Positions 34,645 through 44,183 of a stretch of 64,000 nt of DNA are shown one piece after another. Both the position numbers and the translations under genes were made by a program. The notes beneath the pieces are model-generated. The model worked only from the letters and a program-made list of their open reading frames with translations. It was not told the DNA's origin and made no database searches. Numbering within the stretch: the stretch's first letter is position 1; the number at the start of each line of letters is the position of its first letter. Origin of the DNA: Roseateles sp. SL47 (lineage in GTDB: Bacteria; Pseudomonadota; Gammaproteobacteria; Burkholderiales; Burkholderiaceae_C); assembly GCF_026625885.1 (NCBI RefSeq), contig NZ_CP113068.1:1922001-1986000 (forward strand), written 5' to 3'.

Positions 34645-37600
34645 ATGGCACGTTTTTTTATTGATCGCCCCATCTTTGCCTGGGTGATCGCGCTGTTCAT
34701 CCTGGTGTTCGGTGGAGTGGCCGTCACCCAATTGCCGGTGGCGCAGTACCCCACCGTCGCGCCGCCGTCGCTGGTGGTGAGCGTGGTGTACCCGGGCGCT
34801 TCCGCCAAGACCCTGGACGAGGCGGTGGTCTCCGTCATCGAGCAGGAGCTCAACGGGGCGCCAGGCCTGGCCTACATGGAATCGGTGAGCCAGGCCAACG
34901 GCACCGGCACCATCACCGTCACCTTCGAGTCCGGGACCAACATCGACCTGGCCCAGGTGGAAATCCAGAATCGGCTGTCGCGCGCCGAACCCCGACTGCC
35001 GTCGGCGGTGACGCAGCAGGGCGTGAAGGTGGACAAGTCCCGCTCCAACTTCCTGCTGTTTGTCACCTTGTCGTCGAAAGACGGCTCGATGGACCCGATT
35101 GCGCTCGGTGACTACGCCGCGCGCAACATCGTCCCGGAAATCCAGCGGGTGGCCGGCGTCGGCCAGGCCCAGCTGTTCGGTTCCGAACGCGCGATGCGCA
35201 TCTGGCTGGATCCGGCCAAGATGCTGTCGTTCAACCTGACCCCGACGGAAGTCAACTCCGCCATCTCGGCCCAGAATGCGCTGGTGCCGGCCGGTGTGCT
35301 GGGCGACCGCCCCAACACCACCAGCCAGACGATGTCGGCGACCATCGTGGTCAAGGGCCAACTGGAAAACAAGGCGCAGTTCGAGAACATCGTGCTGCGC
35401 GCCAATGCCGATGGTTCCACCGTCAAGCTCAAGGACGTGGCCCGCATCGAGCTCGGAGGCCAGAGCTACTCCACCTACGCACGCCTGAACGGCCAGCCGT
35501 CCACCGGTATCGGTATCCAGCTGTCGCCCACCGGCAATGCGCTCGGCACGGCCAACGCGGTCAAGGCCCGGATGGAAGAGCTGAAGAAGTACTTCCCGGA
35601 CGGCGTGCTGTATGAAGTGCCGTACGACTCGTCCAAGTTCGTGAAGATCTCGATCTCGCAAGTGGTCGAGACGCTGGTCGAGGCCATCATCCTGGTGTTC
35701 CTGGTGATGTTCCTGTTCCTGCAGGACTGGCGCTACACGCTCATCCCGACGCTGGTGGTGCCGGTGGCCCTGCTGGGCACCTTCGGCATCATGCTGGCCA
35801 TGGGCTTCTCCATCAACGTGCTGACGCTGTTCGGCATGGTGCTGGCCATCGGTATCCTGGTGGACGATGCCATCGTGGTGGTGGAGAACGTGGAACGGAT
35901 CATGAGCGAGGAGGGGCTCTCGCCCCGTGAGGCCACCAAGAAGGCGATGGGCCAGATTTCGGGCGCCATCATCGGTATCACCACGGTGCTGATTGCGGTG
36001 TTCGTGCCGATGGCCTTCTTCGCTGGTTCCGTGGGCAACATCTATCGCCAGTTCTCGCTGGCGATGGTGGCCTCGATGGCGCTGTCCGCGCTGATGGCCC
36101 TGTCCCTGACGCCGGCCCTGTGCGCTACGCTGCTCAAGCCGGTGGATGCCGGTCACCATCACGAGAAGCGCGGCTTCTTCGGCTGGTTCAACCGCAGTTT
36201 CTCGCGCACCGCCAAGGGGTATGAAGGCTGGGTGTCCCGCCTGCTCAAGCGCAGCCCCAGCATGATGGTGGCCTTCGTGGCCATCGTCGTGGTGGTCGGC
36301 TGGCTGTATGTGCGCATGCCGACGTCGTTCTTGCCCAATGAAGACCAGGGTTACCTGATCGTCAACGTGCAGTTGCCGCCGGGTGCCACCTCCAACCGCA
36401 CGGAAGCCGCCGTGGCCGCCGTGGAGCAGTTCCTGCACAAGCAGCCGGAAGTGGCGGACACCATCGGTGTGATCGGCTTCTCCTTCTCCGGCCAGGGCCA
36501 GAACGCCGCACTGGTGTTCGTGCCGCTGAAACCCTGGGATGAGCGCAAGGGGGCTGAGCACAGCGCCAGCGCCGTGGCGGGCCGGGTGTTCGGCGCGATG
36601 ATGGGCGGCGTCCGCGACGCCTTCATCTTCCCGCTGTCGCCCCCGCCGATTCCCGAACTGGGCAACGCCACCGGCTTTGCACTGCGCCTGCAGGACCGCG
36701 GCGGCCTCGGCCACGAGGCACTGCTGGCCGCTCGCAACCAGCTGATGGGCATGGCCGCGCAAAGCAAGATCATCACCGGCATGCGTCCGGACGGTCTGGA
36801 AGATGCACCGCAGCTGCAGATCGACATCGACCGCGACAAGGCGCAGGCCCTGGGCATCAACTACGGCACCATTGCGGCCACCCTGGGCACGCAGCTGGGG
36901 TCGTCCTATGTGAACGACTTCCCGAGCTCCGGCCGCATGCAGCGCGTGGTCGTGCAGGCAGATGCGCCCAAGCGCATGACGCCGGAAGACGTGCTGGCGC
37001 TGAACGTGACCAACGGCAGCGGCAAGGCCGTGCCCATGTCGGCCTTCGCCACCAGCCGCTGGATCACCGGTCAGATGCAGGCCACCCGCTACAACGGCTA
37101 TCCGGCCATGCGGCTGGCAGGTGATGCGGCCCCGGGCGCTTCCACCGGTCAGGCGATTGCCGAGCTGGAAGGCATGATTGCCAAGCTGCCGGCCGGCATC
37201 GGCTACGAGTGGACCGGCTTGTCCCGCGAGGAACAGCTGTCCGGCTCGCAGGCCACCATCCTGCTGGCGTTCTCGCTGCTGGCGGTGTTCCTGTGCCTGG
37301 CCGCGCTGTATGAGAGCTGGTCGATTCCGCTGGCCGTGCTGCTGGTGGTGCCGCTGGGTCTGCTGGGTGCGCTGGCCGGTGCCACGCTGCGGGGCATGCC
37401 CAACGACGTGTACTTCAAGGTCGGCCTGATCACCATCATCGGCCTGTCCGCGAAGAACGCCATTCTGATCATCGAGTTCGCGAAGGACCTGCAGGCGCAA
37501 GGCAAGGGCTTGGTGGAATCCATCCTTGAGGCCGCCCACCTGCGCTTCCGCCCGATCATCATGACCTCGCTGGCCTTCATCCTGGGTGTGACGCCCTTGT

Positions 37601-37809
37601 TCTTTGCGTCGGGCGCCGGCTCGGCCAGCCAGCGGGCGATCGGTACCGGCGTGCTGTCCGGGATGATCACCGCCACGCTGCTGGCCGTGATCTTCGTGCC
37701 GGTCTTCTTCCTGGTGGTGCGCCGATTCTTCAAGGGCAGCGAACGCCAGCGCAAGATGTATGCGCATGAACTCGAAGGCAGCAATGCCAAGAACGCCGAC
37801 GGCGTGTGA
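34645..37809 (+). CDS. RND multidrug efflux pump, inner-membrane transporter (AcrB/MexB-like, HAE1)
   Basis: A 1054-residue proton/drug antiporter with the normal HAE1 length and opening MARFFIDRPIFAWVIALFI. The proton-relay pair lies in LAIGILVDDAIVVVENVE (Asp407 and Asp408, the same numbers as in E. coli AcrB), and the partner Lys is in GLSAKNAILIIEFAK. FFLVVRRFF ends the last membrane helix. Ribosome site AGGAAGG. It forms a tripartite pump with the flanking adaptor and outer-membrane genes. Substrates are not readable from the sequence. Confidence 0.96.
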   Translation: MARFFIDRPIFAWVIALFILVFGGVAVTQLPVAQYPTVAPPSLVVSVVYPGASAKTLDEAVVSVIEQELNGAPGLAYMESVSQANGTGTITVTFESGTNIDLAQVEIQNRLSRAEPRLPSAVTQQGVKVDKSRSNFLLFVTLSSKDGSMDPIALGDYAARNIVPEIQRVAGVGQAQLFGSERAMRIWLDPAKMLSFNLTPTEVNSAISAQNALVPAGVLGDRPNTTSQTMSATIVVKGQLENKAQFENIVLRANADGSTVKLKDVARIELGGQSYSTYARLNGQPSTGIGIQLSPTGNALGTANAVKARMEELKKYFPDGVLYEVPYDSSKFVKISISQVVETLVEAIILVFLVMFLFLQDWRYTLIPTLVVPVALLGTFGIMLAMGFSINVLTLFGMVLAIGILVDDAIVVVENVERIMSEEGLSPREATKKAMGQISGAIIGITTVLIAVFVPMAFFAGSVGNIYRQFSLAMVASMALSALMALSLTPALCATLLKPVDAGHHHEKRGFFGWFNRSFSRTAKGYEGWVSRLLKRSPSMMVAFVAIVVVVGWLYVRMPTSFLPNEDQGYLIVNVQLPPGATSNRTEAAVAAVEQFLHKQPEVADTIGVIGFSFSGQGQNAALVFVPLKPWDERKGAEHSASAVAGRVFGAMMGGVRDAFIFPLSPPPIPELGNATGFALRLQDRGGLGHEALLAARNQLMGMAAQSKIITGMRPDGLEDAPQLQIDIDRDKAQALGINYGTIAATLGTQLGSSYVNDFPSSGRMQRVVVQADAPKRMTPEDVLALNVTNGSGKAVPMSAFATSRWITGQMQATRYNGYPAMRLAGDAAPGASTGQAIAELEGMIAKLPAGIGYEWTGLSREEQLSGSQATILLAFSLLAVFLCLAALYESWSIPLAVLLVVPLGLLGALAGATLRGMPNDVYFKVGLITIIGLSAKNAILIIEFAKDLQAQGKGLVESILEAAHLRFRPIIMTSLAFILGVTPLFFASGAGSASQRAIGTGVLSGMITATLLAVIFVPVFFLVVRRFFKGSERQRKMYAHELEGSNAKNADGV

Positions 37810-37822
37810 TGAACGTTGCGAG

Positions 37823-37840
37823 CCCCGGCGCAAGCCGGGG
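37823..37840 (+). other. Intra-operon stem-loop with GCAA tetraloop
   Basis: CCCCGGC-GCAA-GCCGGGG, a seven-pair GC stem capped by a GNRA-type tetraloop, lies between the pump stop and the outer-membrane gene's start. It has no U-tract, so it more likely tunes mRNA stability or expression ratio than ends transcription. Confidence 0.6.
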
Positions 37841-37857
37841 CCGTGCGGAGAATTCGA

Positions 37858-39288
37858 ATGATCAAAAACAGTTTGACCGTCCTGGCCTCGGCCGTTGCGG
37901 CCCTGGTACTGACCGGCTGCATCAACCTGGCGCCGGAGCATCAGCGCCCCGAGGCGCCGGTGGCGGGGCAGTGGCCGCAGGGGCCGGGGGCGGAAGCGCC
38001 CGGCGCCCAGGCTGCGGCCCAGTTGCAATGGGAGCAGTTCTTCCATGACGCGCGCCTGCGCGACCTGATCACACTGGCGCTGAAGAACAACCGCGACCTG
38101 CGGGTGTCGCTGCTGAATGTGGAAGTGGCACGTGCCCAGGCAGGTGTGGCGGCGGCCAATCGCTGGCCCACCATCAATGCGGGCGTGTCGGCAACCCGTG
38201 GGCCGGAGACGACCAGCTCCGGCGATGTGCAGATCGTCAGCACCTATCAGGCGGGTCTGCAGATCAATGCCTATGAGCTGGATCTGTTCAGCCGGCTGAA
38301 AAACACCAGCGAGTCGAGTTTTGCGACCTATCTCGCCACGGCCGAAGCCGCGCGGACGGCACGCATCTCGCTGATTGCCAGTGTGGCCACGGCCTATCTG
38401 GCGGTGCAGGCGGATGACGAGCTGCTGAAACTGACCGAGCAGACCGTGGCCACCCGCCAGGACAGCCTGAAGCTGACGCAGTTGAAGTTCGACAACGGGG
38501 CCTCGTCCAAGCTGGACCTGAACACCGCTCAGTCGTCCTACGAATCGGCTCGCGCAACGCTGGCCCAACTGCAGCGCACCCGCATGCAGGACATGAACAG
38601 CCTGACCCTGCTGGTGGGCCAGACGCTGCCGGACAACCTGGCCGCTGCCCAGCCGCTCAGCGGCCAGACCATGGGCGCTGTGCTGGCCGGTCTGCCGTCG
38701 GAAGTGCTGATTCAGCGTCCGGACGTGCGCCAGGCCGAACAGCAACTGGTGGCGGCGGAAGCCAACATCGGTGTGGCCCGTGCGGCGTTTTTCCCCAGCA
38801 TCTCGCTGACGACCAGTGGCGGTACCGCCAGCAATGCGCTGTCCGACCTGTTCAAGCGCAGTGCCTGGAGCATCAGTGGCTCGGCCCTGCTGCCGCTGTT
38901 TGACTTTGGCAAGAACCAGAACAATCTGGAAGCCGCCAAGGCCAACCGTGAGATTGCCGTGGCCAACTACGAGAAGGCGGTGCAGACCGCCTTCAAGGAA
39001 GTGTCCGATGCACTGGCCGGCCGCGCGACCCTGGACGAGCAACTGCGCGCCCAGGATGCCCAGGCCGAAGCTGAAGCCTCCCGCCTGCAACTGGTGGAGC
39101 TGAGCTATCGCAATGGCGCGGCTTCCAACCTGGATCTGCTGGACGCCCAGCGGTCCAGCTTCGCGGCGCAGCAGTCGGCACTGCAGGTGCGACTGGCGCA
39201 GCTGCAGAACCAGGTGCAGCTGTACAAGGTGCTGGGCGGCGGCACCGAGCCGGCACCGGCGGCGCAGAACGCCAAGGCCCCGTCCTGA
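37858..39288 (+). CDS. Outer-membrane efflux lipoprotein (OprM/NodT family)
   Basis: A 476-residue outer-membrane channel protein. The signal peptide ends in the lipobox VLTGC (Cys21), followed by the typical INLAPEHQRPEAPVAGQW. Two similar halves with long helices follow, including LITLALKNNRDLRVSLLNVE, LKFDNGASSKLDLNTAQSSY and ISLTTSGGTASNALSDLF. ATG 37858 is chosen because it begins the signal peptide directly. It is the last gene of the efflux operon, and a strong terminator follows. Confidence 0.94.
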   Translation: MIKNSLTVLASAVAALVLTGCINLAPEHQRPEAPVAGQWPQGPGAEAPGAQAAAQLQWEQFFHDARLRDLITLALKNNRDLRVSLLNVEVARAQAGVAAANRWPTINAGVSATRGPETTSSGDVQIVSTYQAGLQINAYELDLFSRLKNTSESSFATYLATAEAARTARISLIASVATAYLAVQADDELLKLTEQTVATRQDSLKLTQLKFDNGASSKLDLNTAQSSYESARATLAQLQRTRMQDMNSLTLLVGQTLPDNLAAAQPLSGQTMGAVLAGLPSEVLIQRPDVRQAEQQLVAAEANIGVARAAFFPSISLTTSGGTASNALSDLFKRSAWSISGSALLPLFDFGKNQNNLEAAKANREIAVANYEKAVQTAFKEVSDALAGRATLDEQLRAQDAQAEAEASRLQLVELSYRNGAASNLDLLDAQRSSFAAQQSALQVRLAQLQNQVQLYKVLGGGTEPAPAAQNAKAPS

Positions 39289-39316
39289 CCGGCTGAACCC
39301 TTCGCTGGTTCGCCCC

Positions 39317-39356
39317 AACGGCATCGGTCCGCAGCTCAGCGGCCGATGCCGTTTTT
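39317..39356 (+). terminator. Rho-independent terminator of the efflux operon
   Basis: AACGGCATCGG (39317-39327) pairs perfectly with CCGATGCCGTT (39343-39353), and the second arm runs into a T5 tract, right after the outer-membrane gene. Confidence 0.85.
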
Positions 39357-39519
39357 CATTGGGGGCATCGGTTCGCCACTACAAATATTTGTGGAGTTCC
39401 TACCCTTGTTGAGGTGGCATTTGATCGGTTGATCCAACTCAACTTAGCAAGCGAGGGCCCTGACGAAAGAAGAGGCTGTCTGCATCATCGGCGCCCCAGG
39501 TTTACTTGTGGCGATCCCC

Positions 39520-40539
39520 ATGTACTTTCCCTATCTCCACGGCATGCAAAAGGAGATGCTGGCGCTGCGCCAGTCCATCACGCTCTTGGCGTCAGAGGCA
39601 TGTGTTCAACCGGTGATTGAGCCGGTGCGGCATGTGCTCGCCTCCTTGCGGCACACGCTGCAGGCGTGTGAGAGCGAAGGGCTGACGGCGTGGATGGTGG
39701 TCAATCCGATGCTTCAGGAATTTGCCGGTGTGGGTGCCGCACCAGCGCTGAGCTGGGGACGGCATCTGCTGGCCTCGGTGTCCTCACCGCGCCGGTATCT
39801 GTGCCCGACCTTGTTGCTGCATGCCGGTGTCACTCCGGATGTGGTGCGGCTGTTTGCGCAGAGTTACGCCGGGCAGGTGGTGGGCGTGGTGATGGCGGAG
39901 GAGCCGCAGGCGCTCATGCATCTGTATGAAGCCTTGCAGGGGGTGCAGGTGGCGCGGGTCTTTCTCAAGCACGGGCCCTGCTCGTCGGCGCTGCGGGAGG
40001 CGCTGGCTCCGGCCCAGGTGGTGTGGGTGGAACCGCTGGATGCCAACATGCCGGAGGCACTCAAGCGGGTGGGCATGGGCGGATTCCTCCAGGAGCGGCG
40101 GTTCTTCACCGATGCCGTCTCGCGTTTCAAGGACGTGGGCGGTGCCGGGTTTTCGGACTACACCAGCCTGCCCTCCCTGCCTTACCCCGGCGGTGGGCCC
40201 ACCGGCTGCTTCCATTTGGCCTTCCACCAGATGGGCGGGCCGATGGACCAGGCGCTCTGCCTGGAATTCTTTGTGGCGGAGCGGCAGTTCCCGCCGCAGC
40301 GCCTGGCCGAAGCCCGCTTCATCCGCGCCTTGCAGCTGTTCCATCTGGCCCTGGACCGCCGCGACGCCTGCTTCGGCCCCACCGAAGCGGTGCGCCGCTT
40401 TGTGGGGTGCCACATCCGAGGCGTGCCACCGACCCAGGCGATTGCCCGACAGTGGCAGCTGATGCACCACCTGGAACTGGTCAGTGGTTTGCTGTCGGGA
40501 CGCTTTCCGCCGCACTCAGGCGCACCGGCACCCCGCTGA
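39520..40539 (+). CDS. sce7725/Beta-protein-like family protein (orphan)
   Basis: A 339-residue protein whose opening (MYFPYLHGMQKEMLALRQSI, then CVQPVIEPVRHVLASLRHTL and WMVVNP) matches the sce7725 family, related to the phage T4 Beta-protein family. Molecular function is unknown; relatives are commonly paired with an sce7726 gene, often in accessory or defence-like regions, but none is visible here. ATG 39520 fits the family start, and GTG 39508 is possible; ribosome sites are weak. Its last 59 bases overlap the end of the opposite-strand oxidoreductase. Many Cys and Met residues are scattered through it. Family assignment is from the N-terminal pattern only. Confidence 0.68.
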   Translation: MYFPYLHGMQKEMLALRQSITLLASEACVQPVIEPVRHVLASLRHTLQACESEGLTAWMVVNPMLQEFAGVGAAPALSWGRHLLASVSSPRRYLCPTLLLHAGVTPDVVRLFAQSYAGQVVGVVMAEEPQALMHLYEALQGVQVARVFLKHGPCSSALREALAPAQVVWVEPLDANMPEALKRVGMGGFLQERRFFTDAVSRFKDVGGAGFSDYTSLPSLPYPGGGPTGCFHLAFHQMGGPMDQALCLEFFVAERQFPPQRLAEARFIRALQLFHLALDRRDACFGPTEAVRRFVGCHIRGVPPTQAIARQWQLMHHLELVSGLLSGRFPPHSGAPAPR

Positions 40540-42751
40540 GCACCGAGGTGCCGGAGACGGGGTCGCGGTCGTCTTCGTCCAGCAGCAGGTTCATGTTGAC
40601 ACCCGGATGCTGCGCGGCCACTTGCAGCCGGGCGCCGGCCAGATCATGGCCCCAGCCGTGCGGCAGGCTCACCACGCCGGGGCGCATGGCGTCGCTCACT
40701 TCCACCTGCGCCAGCACGCTGCCGCGGGCATTGCTGAGCCGGGCCGTCTGGCCGGTGTCCAGGCCGGCGCGTGCGGCATCGTCCGGATGGATCAGCAAGG
40801 TGCAGCGTTCCTTGCCCTTGGCCAGCACCGGCAGGTTGTGCATCCAGCTGTTGTTGCTGCGCGTCTCCCGCCGGCCGATCAGCAGCAGTTCAGGGTCCAG
40901 CGGACGCTGCAGCGCTGTGCGCACCGATGCCACCTCGGCCAGCAGCGCCGCAGGGGCCAGTTCGATGCGGCCGGAGGGCGTGCGCAGGACTTCGGGAATG
41001 CGGGGTGTCAGCTCACCCAGGTCGATGCCATGCGGGGCGGCGCGCACCTTGGCCAGGTTCAAGCCGTCCGGCCGTGCGCCAAAAGCGTCTCCATAGGGGC
41101 CGCTGCGCAAGGCCAGGTCCAGCCAGCGCGCGGGGCCGGCGCCGCCGTCCAGCATCGCCAGGCATTCGGCGGCACGGTCGCCCGCGCTGCGTTGCAACTC
41201 GGCTTGCAGGGCCTGGTCGTCCAGGGCCTGCAGATCGGCCTGCGGGCCCAGGCCGTTCACGATGGCCGTGAGGCGCAGCAGGGTCTGCCATTCGGCCTGC
41301 GGCGCCGGGGCAGCTGCTGAGGGCGGCAGCACCGGCCCCGACCACCGCGCATGGTTGCGCCAGGACAGCTGCGCAAACACCAGGTCGTAATGCCAGTCCT
41401 CCAGCGGCGACGGCGGCGGAAGGATCAGATGGGCATGGCGGGTGGTTTCATTGATGTAGGGGTCCAGGCTGAGCATGAAGTCCAGCCCTTGCAGCGCGCG
41501 GGCCAGCCGCGCCCCATTGGGGGCCGACAGTACCGGATTGCAGGCCACGGTGATCAGCGCATGGATCTGCCCGTCTCCCGGCGTCTCGATTTCTTCGGAG
41601 AGGCAACTGATCGGCAACTCGCCCATGATTTCCGGCGCACGGCTGACGCGGCTGTGGCGACGTCCGACGGTCACGCCCTTGCCCTGGCCGGGGCGTCCCA
41701 GCGTGTTGGCGGCAAAGGCGGCTGCCTTCGGGAACATGAGCCCCCCCGGGCTGTCCAGATGGCCGGTGAGGATGTTGAGCACGTCGATCAACCAACTGTT
41801 GATCGTGCCGAAGCGTTGGGTGCAGGTGCCGATGCGGCCATACAGCGCCGCGCGGGGGGCCGCTGCCAGATCGCGCGCCAGTTGGCGGACGGTGGCCTCG
41901 GGCAGGCCGGCATGTGATGCGCAGTGCTGGGGCGTGAACTCGGCGGCCAGCGCGCGCAGATCGTCCAGCCCGTTCAGATGCCCGGTGAGCCGGCCGGGGC
42001 GGACGAGGTCCTCGGCAAACAGCGTGTGCAGCATGCCCAGCAGCAGGAAGACATCGCCGCCCGGGCGGATGGCATGGTGCTCATCGGCCGCCTGGGCGGT
42101 TTCGGTGCGGCGCGGGTCGATGACGATGATGCGGCCGCCGCGTGCGCGCATGGCCTTGGCCTTGCCGCGAAAGTCGGGCACCGTCCAGAGGCTGCCGTTG
42201 CTCACCGCTGGATTGGCACCCAGGATGATCAGCAGATCGCTGCGCGGCAGGTCTGGCACCGGCACGCTCAGCCAGTGCCCGTACATCCAGCCGCAGGCCA
42301 GCTGCTTGGGCATCTGGTCCAGGGTGGAGGCGGAGAAGATGTTGCGGGTGCCCAGCGCCCGCGCCAGACCGGGGAAGTAGCTGAACAGGCCGATCTTGTG
42401 CGAGGCCGGATTGCCGATGCTCAGGCCCACACAGTCCGGACCGTAGGATTGGCGCAAGGCCGGCAGGCGGCGGTCGATCTCTTCGAAGGCCTCGGCCCAG
42501 CTGATGGGCACAAATTGCCCGTCCGCCTCGCGCCGCATTGGCTGGCGCAGCCGGTCGGGGTCTTCATGCAGATCTTTGAGGGCCACGCCCTTGGGGCACA
42601 GATATCCCTGGCTGAAAGGATCGTGTTCGTCGCCCCGGATGCTCACGACCTGGGGCGCGGAGCTGCCCTGCGTGCCTGTGGCCGTGCGGATCTCCAGCCC
42701 GCAGCTGGCTTCGCACAAGGGGCAGATGCGGTAGTGCGTCTGCGGGTCCAT
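40481..42751 (-). CDS. Molybdopterin oxidoreductase (formate dehydrogenase/assimilatory-type family)
   Basis: A 756-residue member of the DMSO-reductase superfamily. The N-terminal [4Fe-4S] site is CPLCEASC (Cys10, 13, 17) with a fourth Cys in GYLCPKG. Further motifs are GLSIGNPASHKIGLFSYFPG, LIILGANPAVSNGS and RIIVIDPRRTETAQAADEH. The C-terminal molybdopterin-dinucleotide-binding domain includes LLIGRRETRSNNSWMHNLPV and VSLPHGWGH. There is no Tat signal, so it is cytoplasmic, and no partner subunits are nearby. Substrate unknown. It converges with, and overlaps, the sce7725-like gene. Confidence 0.92.
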   Translation of the reverse strand: MDPQTHYRICPLCEASCGLEIRTATGTQGSSAPQVVSIRGDEHDPFSQGYLCPKGVALKDLHEDPDRLRQPMRREADGQFVPISWAEAFEEIDRRLPALRQSYGPDCVGLSIGNPASHKIGLFSYFPGLARALGTRNIFSASTLDQMPKQLACGWMYGHWLSVPVPDLPRSDLLIILGANPAVSNGSLWTVPDFRGKAKAMRARGGRIIVIDPRRTETAQAADEHHAIRPGGDVFLLLGMLHTLFAEDLVRPGRLTGHLNGLDDLRALAAEFTPQHCASHAGLPEATVRQLARDLAAAPRAALYGRIGTCTQRFGTINSWLIDVLNILTGHLDSPGGLMFPKAAAFAANTLGRPGQGKGVTVGRRHSRVSRAPEIMGELPISCLSEEIETPGDGQIHALITVACNPVLSAPNGARLARALQGLDFMLSLDPYINETTRHAHLILPPPSPLEDWHYDLVFAQLSWRNHARWSGPVLPPSAAAPAPQAEWQTLLRLTAIVNGLGPQADLQALDDQALQAELQRSAGDRAAECLAMLDGGAGPARWLDLALRSGPYGDAFGARPDGLNLAKVRAAPHGIDLGELTPRIPEVLRTPSGRIELAPAALLAEVASVRTALQRPLDPELLLIGRRETRSNNSWMHNLPVLAKGKERCTLLIHPDDAARAGLDTGQTARLSNARGSVLAQVEVSDAMRPGVVSLPHGWGHDLAGARLQVAAQHPGVNMNLLLDEDDRDPVSGTSVLSGVPVRLSAAESVPTANH

Positions 42752-42849
42752 GGCTGTCTCCGTTCATTCGTCTTGTGCGGACGATTGTGAGTCGGCCTGC
42801 ATACCTGGGTCGTCATGTACGCGACAGGGAGCGCGGCATACTGCTGCCC

Positions 42850-43698
42850 ATGAAAATCGACATCGGTGGCGGCGTTCGCCTTTATGTGGATGTGGAAGGT
42901 GCGGGACTGGTGCCCGACGGCCCGCGCATGCGGGACAAGCCCACGCTGATTTGCATGCATGGTGGCCCGGGCTTCGACCACAGCGCCTTTAAACCGGCGT
43001 TCAGCCAGTTGACCGACTTGGCGCAGGTGATCTATTACGACCATCGCGGCCATGGCCGCAGCGATCCACGTCCGTCGTCCGAATGGAATCTGGATGTCTG
43101 GGCGGATGACATCGTGCGGCTGTGTGACGCCCTCGGCATCGAGAAGCCCATCGTGCTGGGACAGTCCTTTGGCGGTTTTGTGGCCCAGCGCTACATCGCC
43201 CGGCATCCGGCGCATGCCAGCAAGGTGATTCTTTCCAGCACGTCGCACCACATGGGACTGGAGCGCAAGCTGGCTGCGTTCGAGCGCCGCGGCGGCCCGC
43301 AGGCCCGTGCGTTGGCGGAAGCCTTCTGGGCGCGGCCCAGCCACGACACCTTCCAGGCCTACTGGAGCGGAGTGCGCCACCTCTACAACACCCAACCGGC
43401 GGCAGACCCGGAAGCGGGCAGCCGCACCCTGGCCAATATTGAAATCCTGCTGCACTTCGTCGGCGGCGAGAAGCAGGACCTCGGCCTGCTGCAGGGCCTG
43501 GCGGGCGCTTTGTGCCCGGTGCTGGTGATGGTGGGGGAAGACGACCCGGTCTGCCCCTTGGAAGATGCCCTGGAGATCCACGAGGCGCTGCCGGCCCAGT
43601 GGCGGCAACTGGCGCGCTTCCCGGGTGTGGGCCACGGCGCTTGGCGGGATGATCCGGTGGCGGCCTTTGAGGTGTTGCGCCGGTTCATTGCGGCGTAA
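42850..43698 (+). CDS. Alpha/beta-hydrolase (proline iminopeptidase-like)
   Basis: A 282-residue cytoplasmic hydrolase. It shows LICMHGGPGFDHSAF (oxyanion hole, HGGPG as in prolyl aminopeptidases), VIYYDHRGHGRSDPR, the nucleophile elbow LGQSFGGFVAQ, and the acid and base in VGEDDPVCP and PGVGHGAWRD. ATG 42850 is preferred over an in-frame start 25 codons earlier because the family begins at about this point. It diverges from the molybdopterin oxidoreductase. Substrate unknown. Confidence 0.88.
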   Translation: MKIDIGGGVRLYVDVEGAGLVPDGPRMRDKPTLICMHGGPGFDHSAFKPAFSQLTDLAQVIYYDHRGHGRSDPRPSSEWNLDVWADDIVRLCDALGIEKPIVLGQSFGGFVAQRYIARHPAHASKVILSSTSHHMGLERKLAAFERRGGPQARALAEAFWARPSHDTFQAYWSGVRHLYNTQPAADPEAGSRTLANIEILLHFVGGEKQDLGLLQGLAGALCPVLVMVGEDDPVCPLEDALEIHEALPAQWRQLARFPGVGHGAWRDDPVAAFEVLRRFIAA

Positions 43699-43732
43699 GC
43701 GCTTGGGGGCGACCGATGCCGCTGGCGCCGTC

Positions 43733-44113
43733 TCAGGCGGGAGAGGCCGCCAGCGCCCGGAGGTCACGCTCGGCCAGCGAGGGGTCACCCAGGTTGAGTT
43801 CGATCAGCCGGCGCAGGTGGGTGATGCTTTCCAGGTCGATGCCCAGACTGAGCAGCCCGGCCCGCTGGCGGTCGATGTGGGCCACCTGGACCGCCATGGA
43901 GATCCGGCCCTCATGCGGCAGCAGCGGCAGATCCAGCAGGGCGAGCATGCCGGGTTCCACGGGCGCGTCCGGCGGCAGCAGCAGCAGCGCGCCTTTGAGC
44001 GACAGGTCCAGCACCTGCACGGCCACCCGATGCTCGACGGTCACGAGATGGGCCGAGCTGGCAAAGGCAATGCGCGAGAAATGGCGCCGCTCATGGGCAG
44101 AATCGTTGGACAT
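43733..44113 (-). CDS. PilZ-domain protein
   Basis: A 126-residue single-domain PilZ protein, a likely c-di-GMP receptor. Both binding motifs are visible: ERRHFSRI near the N-terminus (RXXXR type) and DLSLKGALL (D/NxSxxG). ATG 44113 follows GGGGAAG at good spacing. It may respond to the c-di-GMP pool set by the EAL protein elsewhere in the window; a direct link is not shown. Confidence 0.88.
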   Translation of the reverse strand: MSNDSAHERRHFSRIAFASSAHLVTVEHRVAVQVLDLSLKGALLLLPPDAPVEPGMLALLDLPLLPHEGRISMAVQVAHIDRQRAGLLSLGIDLESITHLRRLIELNLGDPSLAERDLRALAASPA

Positions 44114-44183
44114 CACGGCTTCCCCAGTTTCGACTGACTATCCTCTGCCTCGCGTCCGGCGTCAAAGCCGGCGGTGGGGGGGG

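Noticed and set aside
34627..39324. A 1565-codon minus-strand open frame opposite the efflux pump genes
   Set aside because: It is a shadow of the pump and channel genes caused by high GC and codon bias; it is His/Gln/Arg/Gly-rich without domains.
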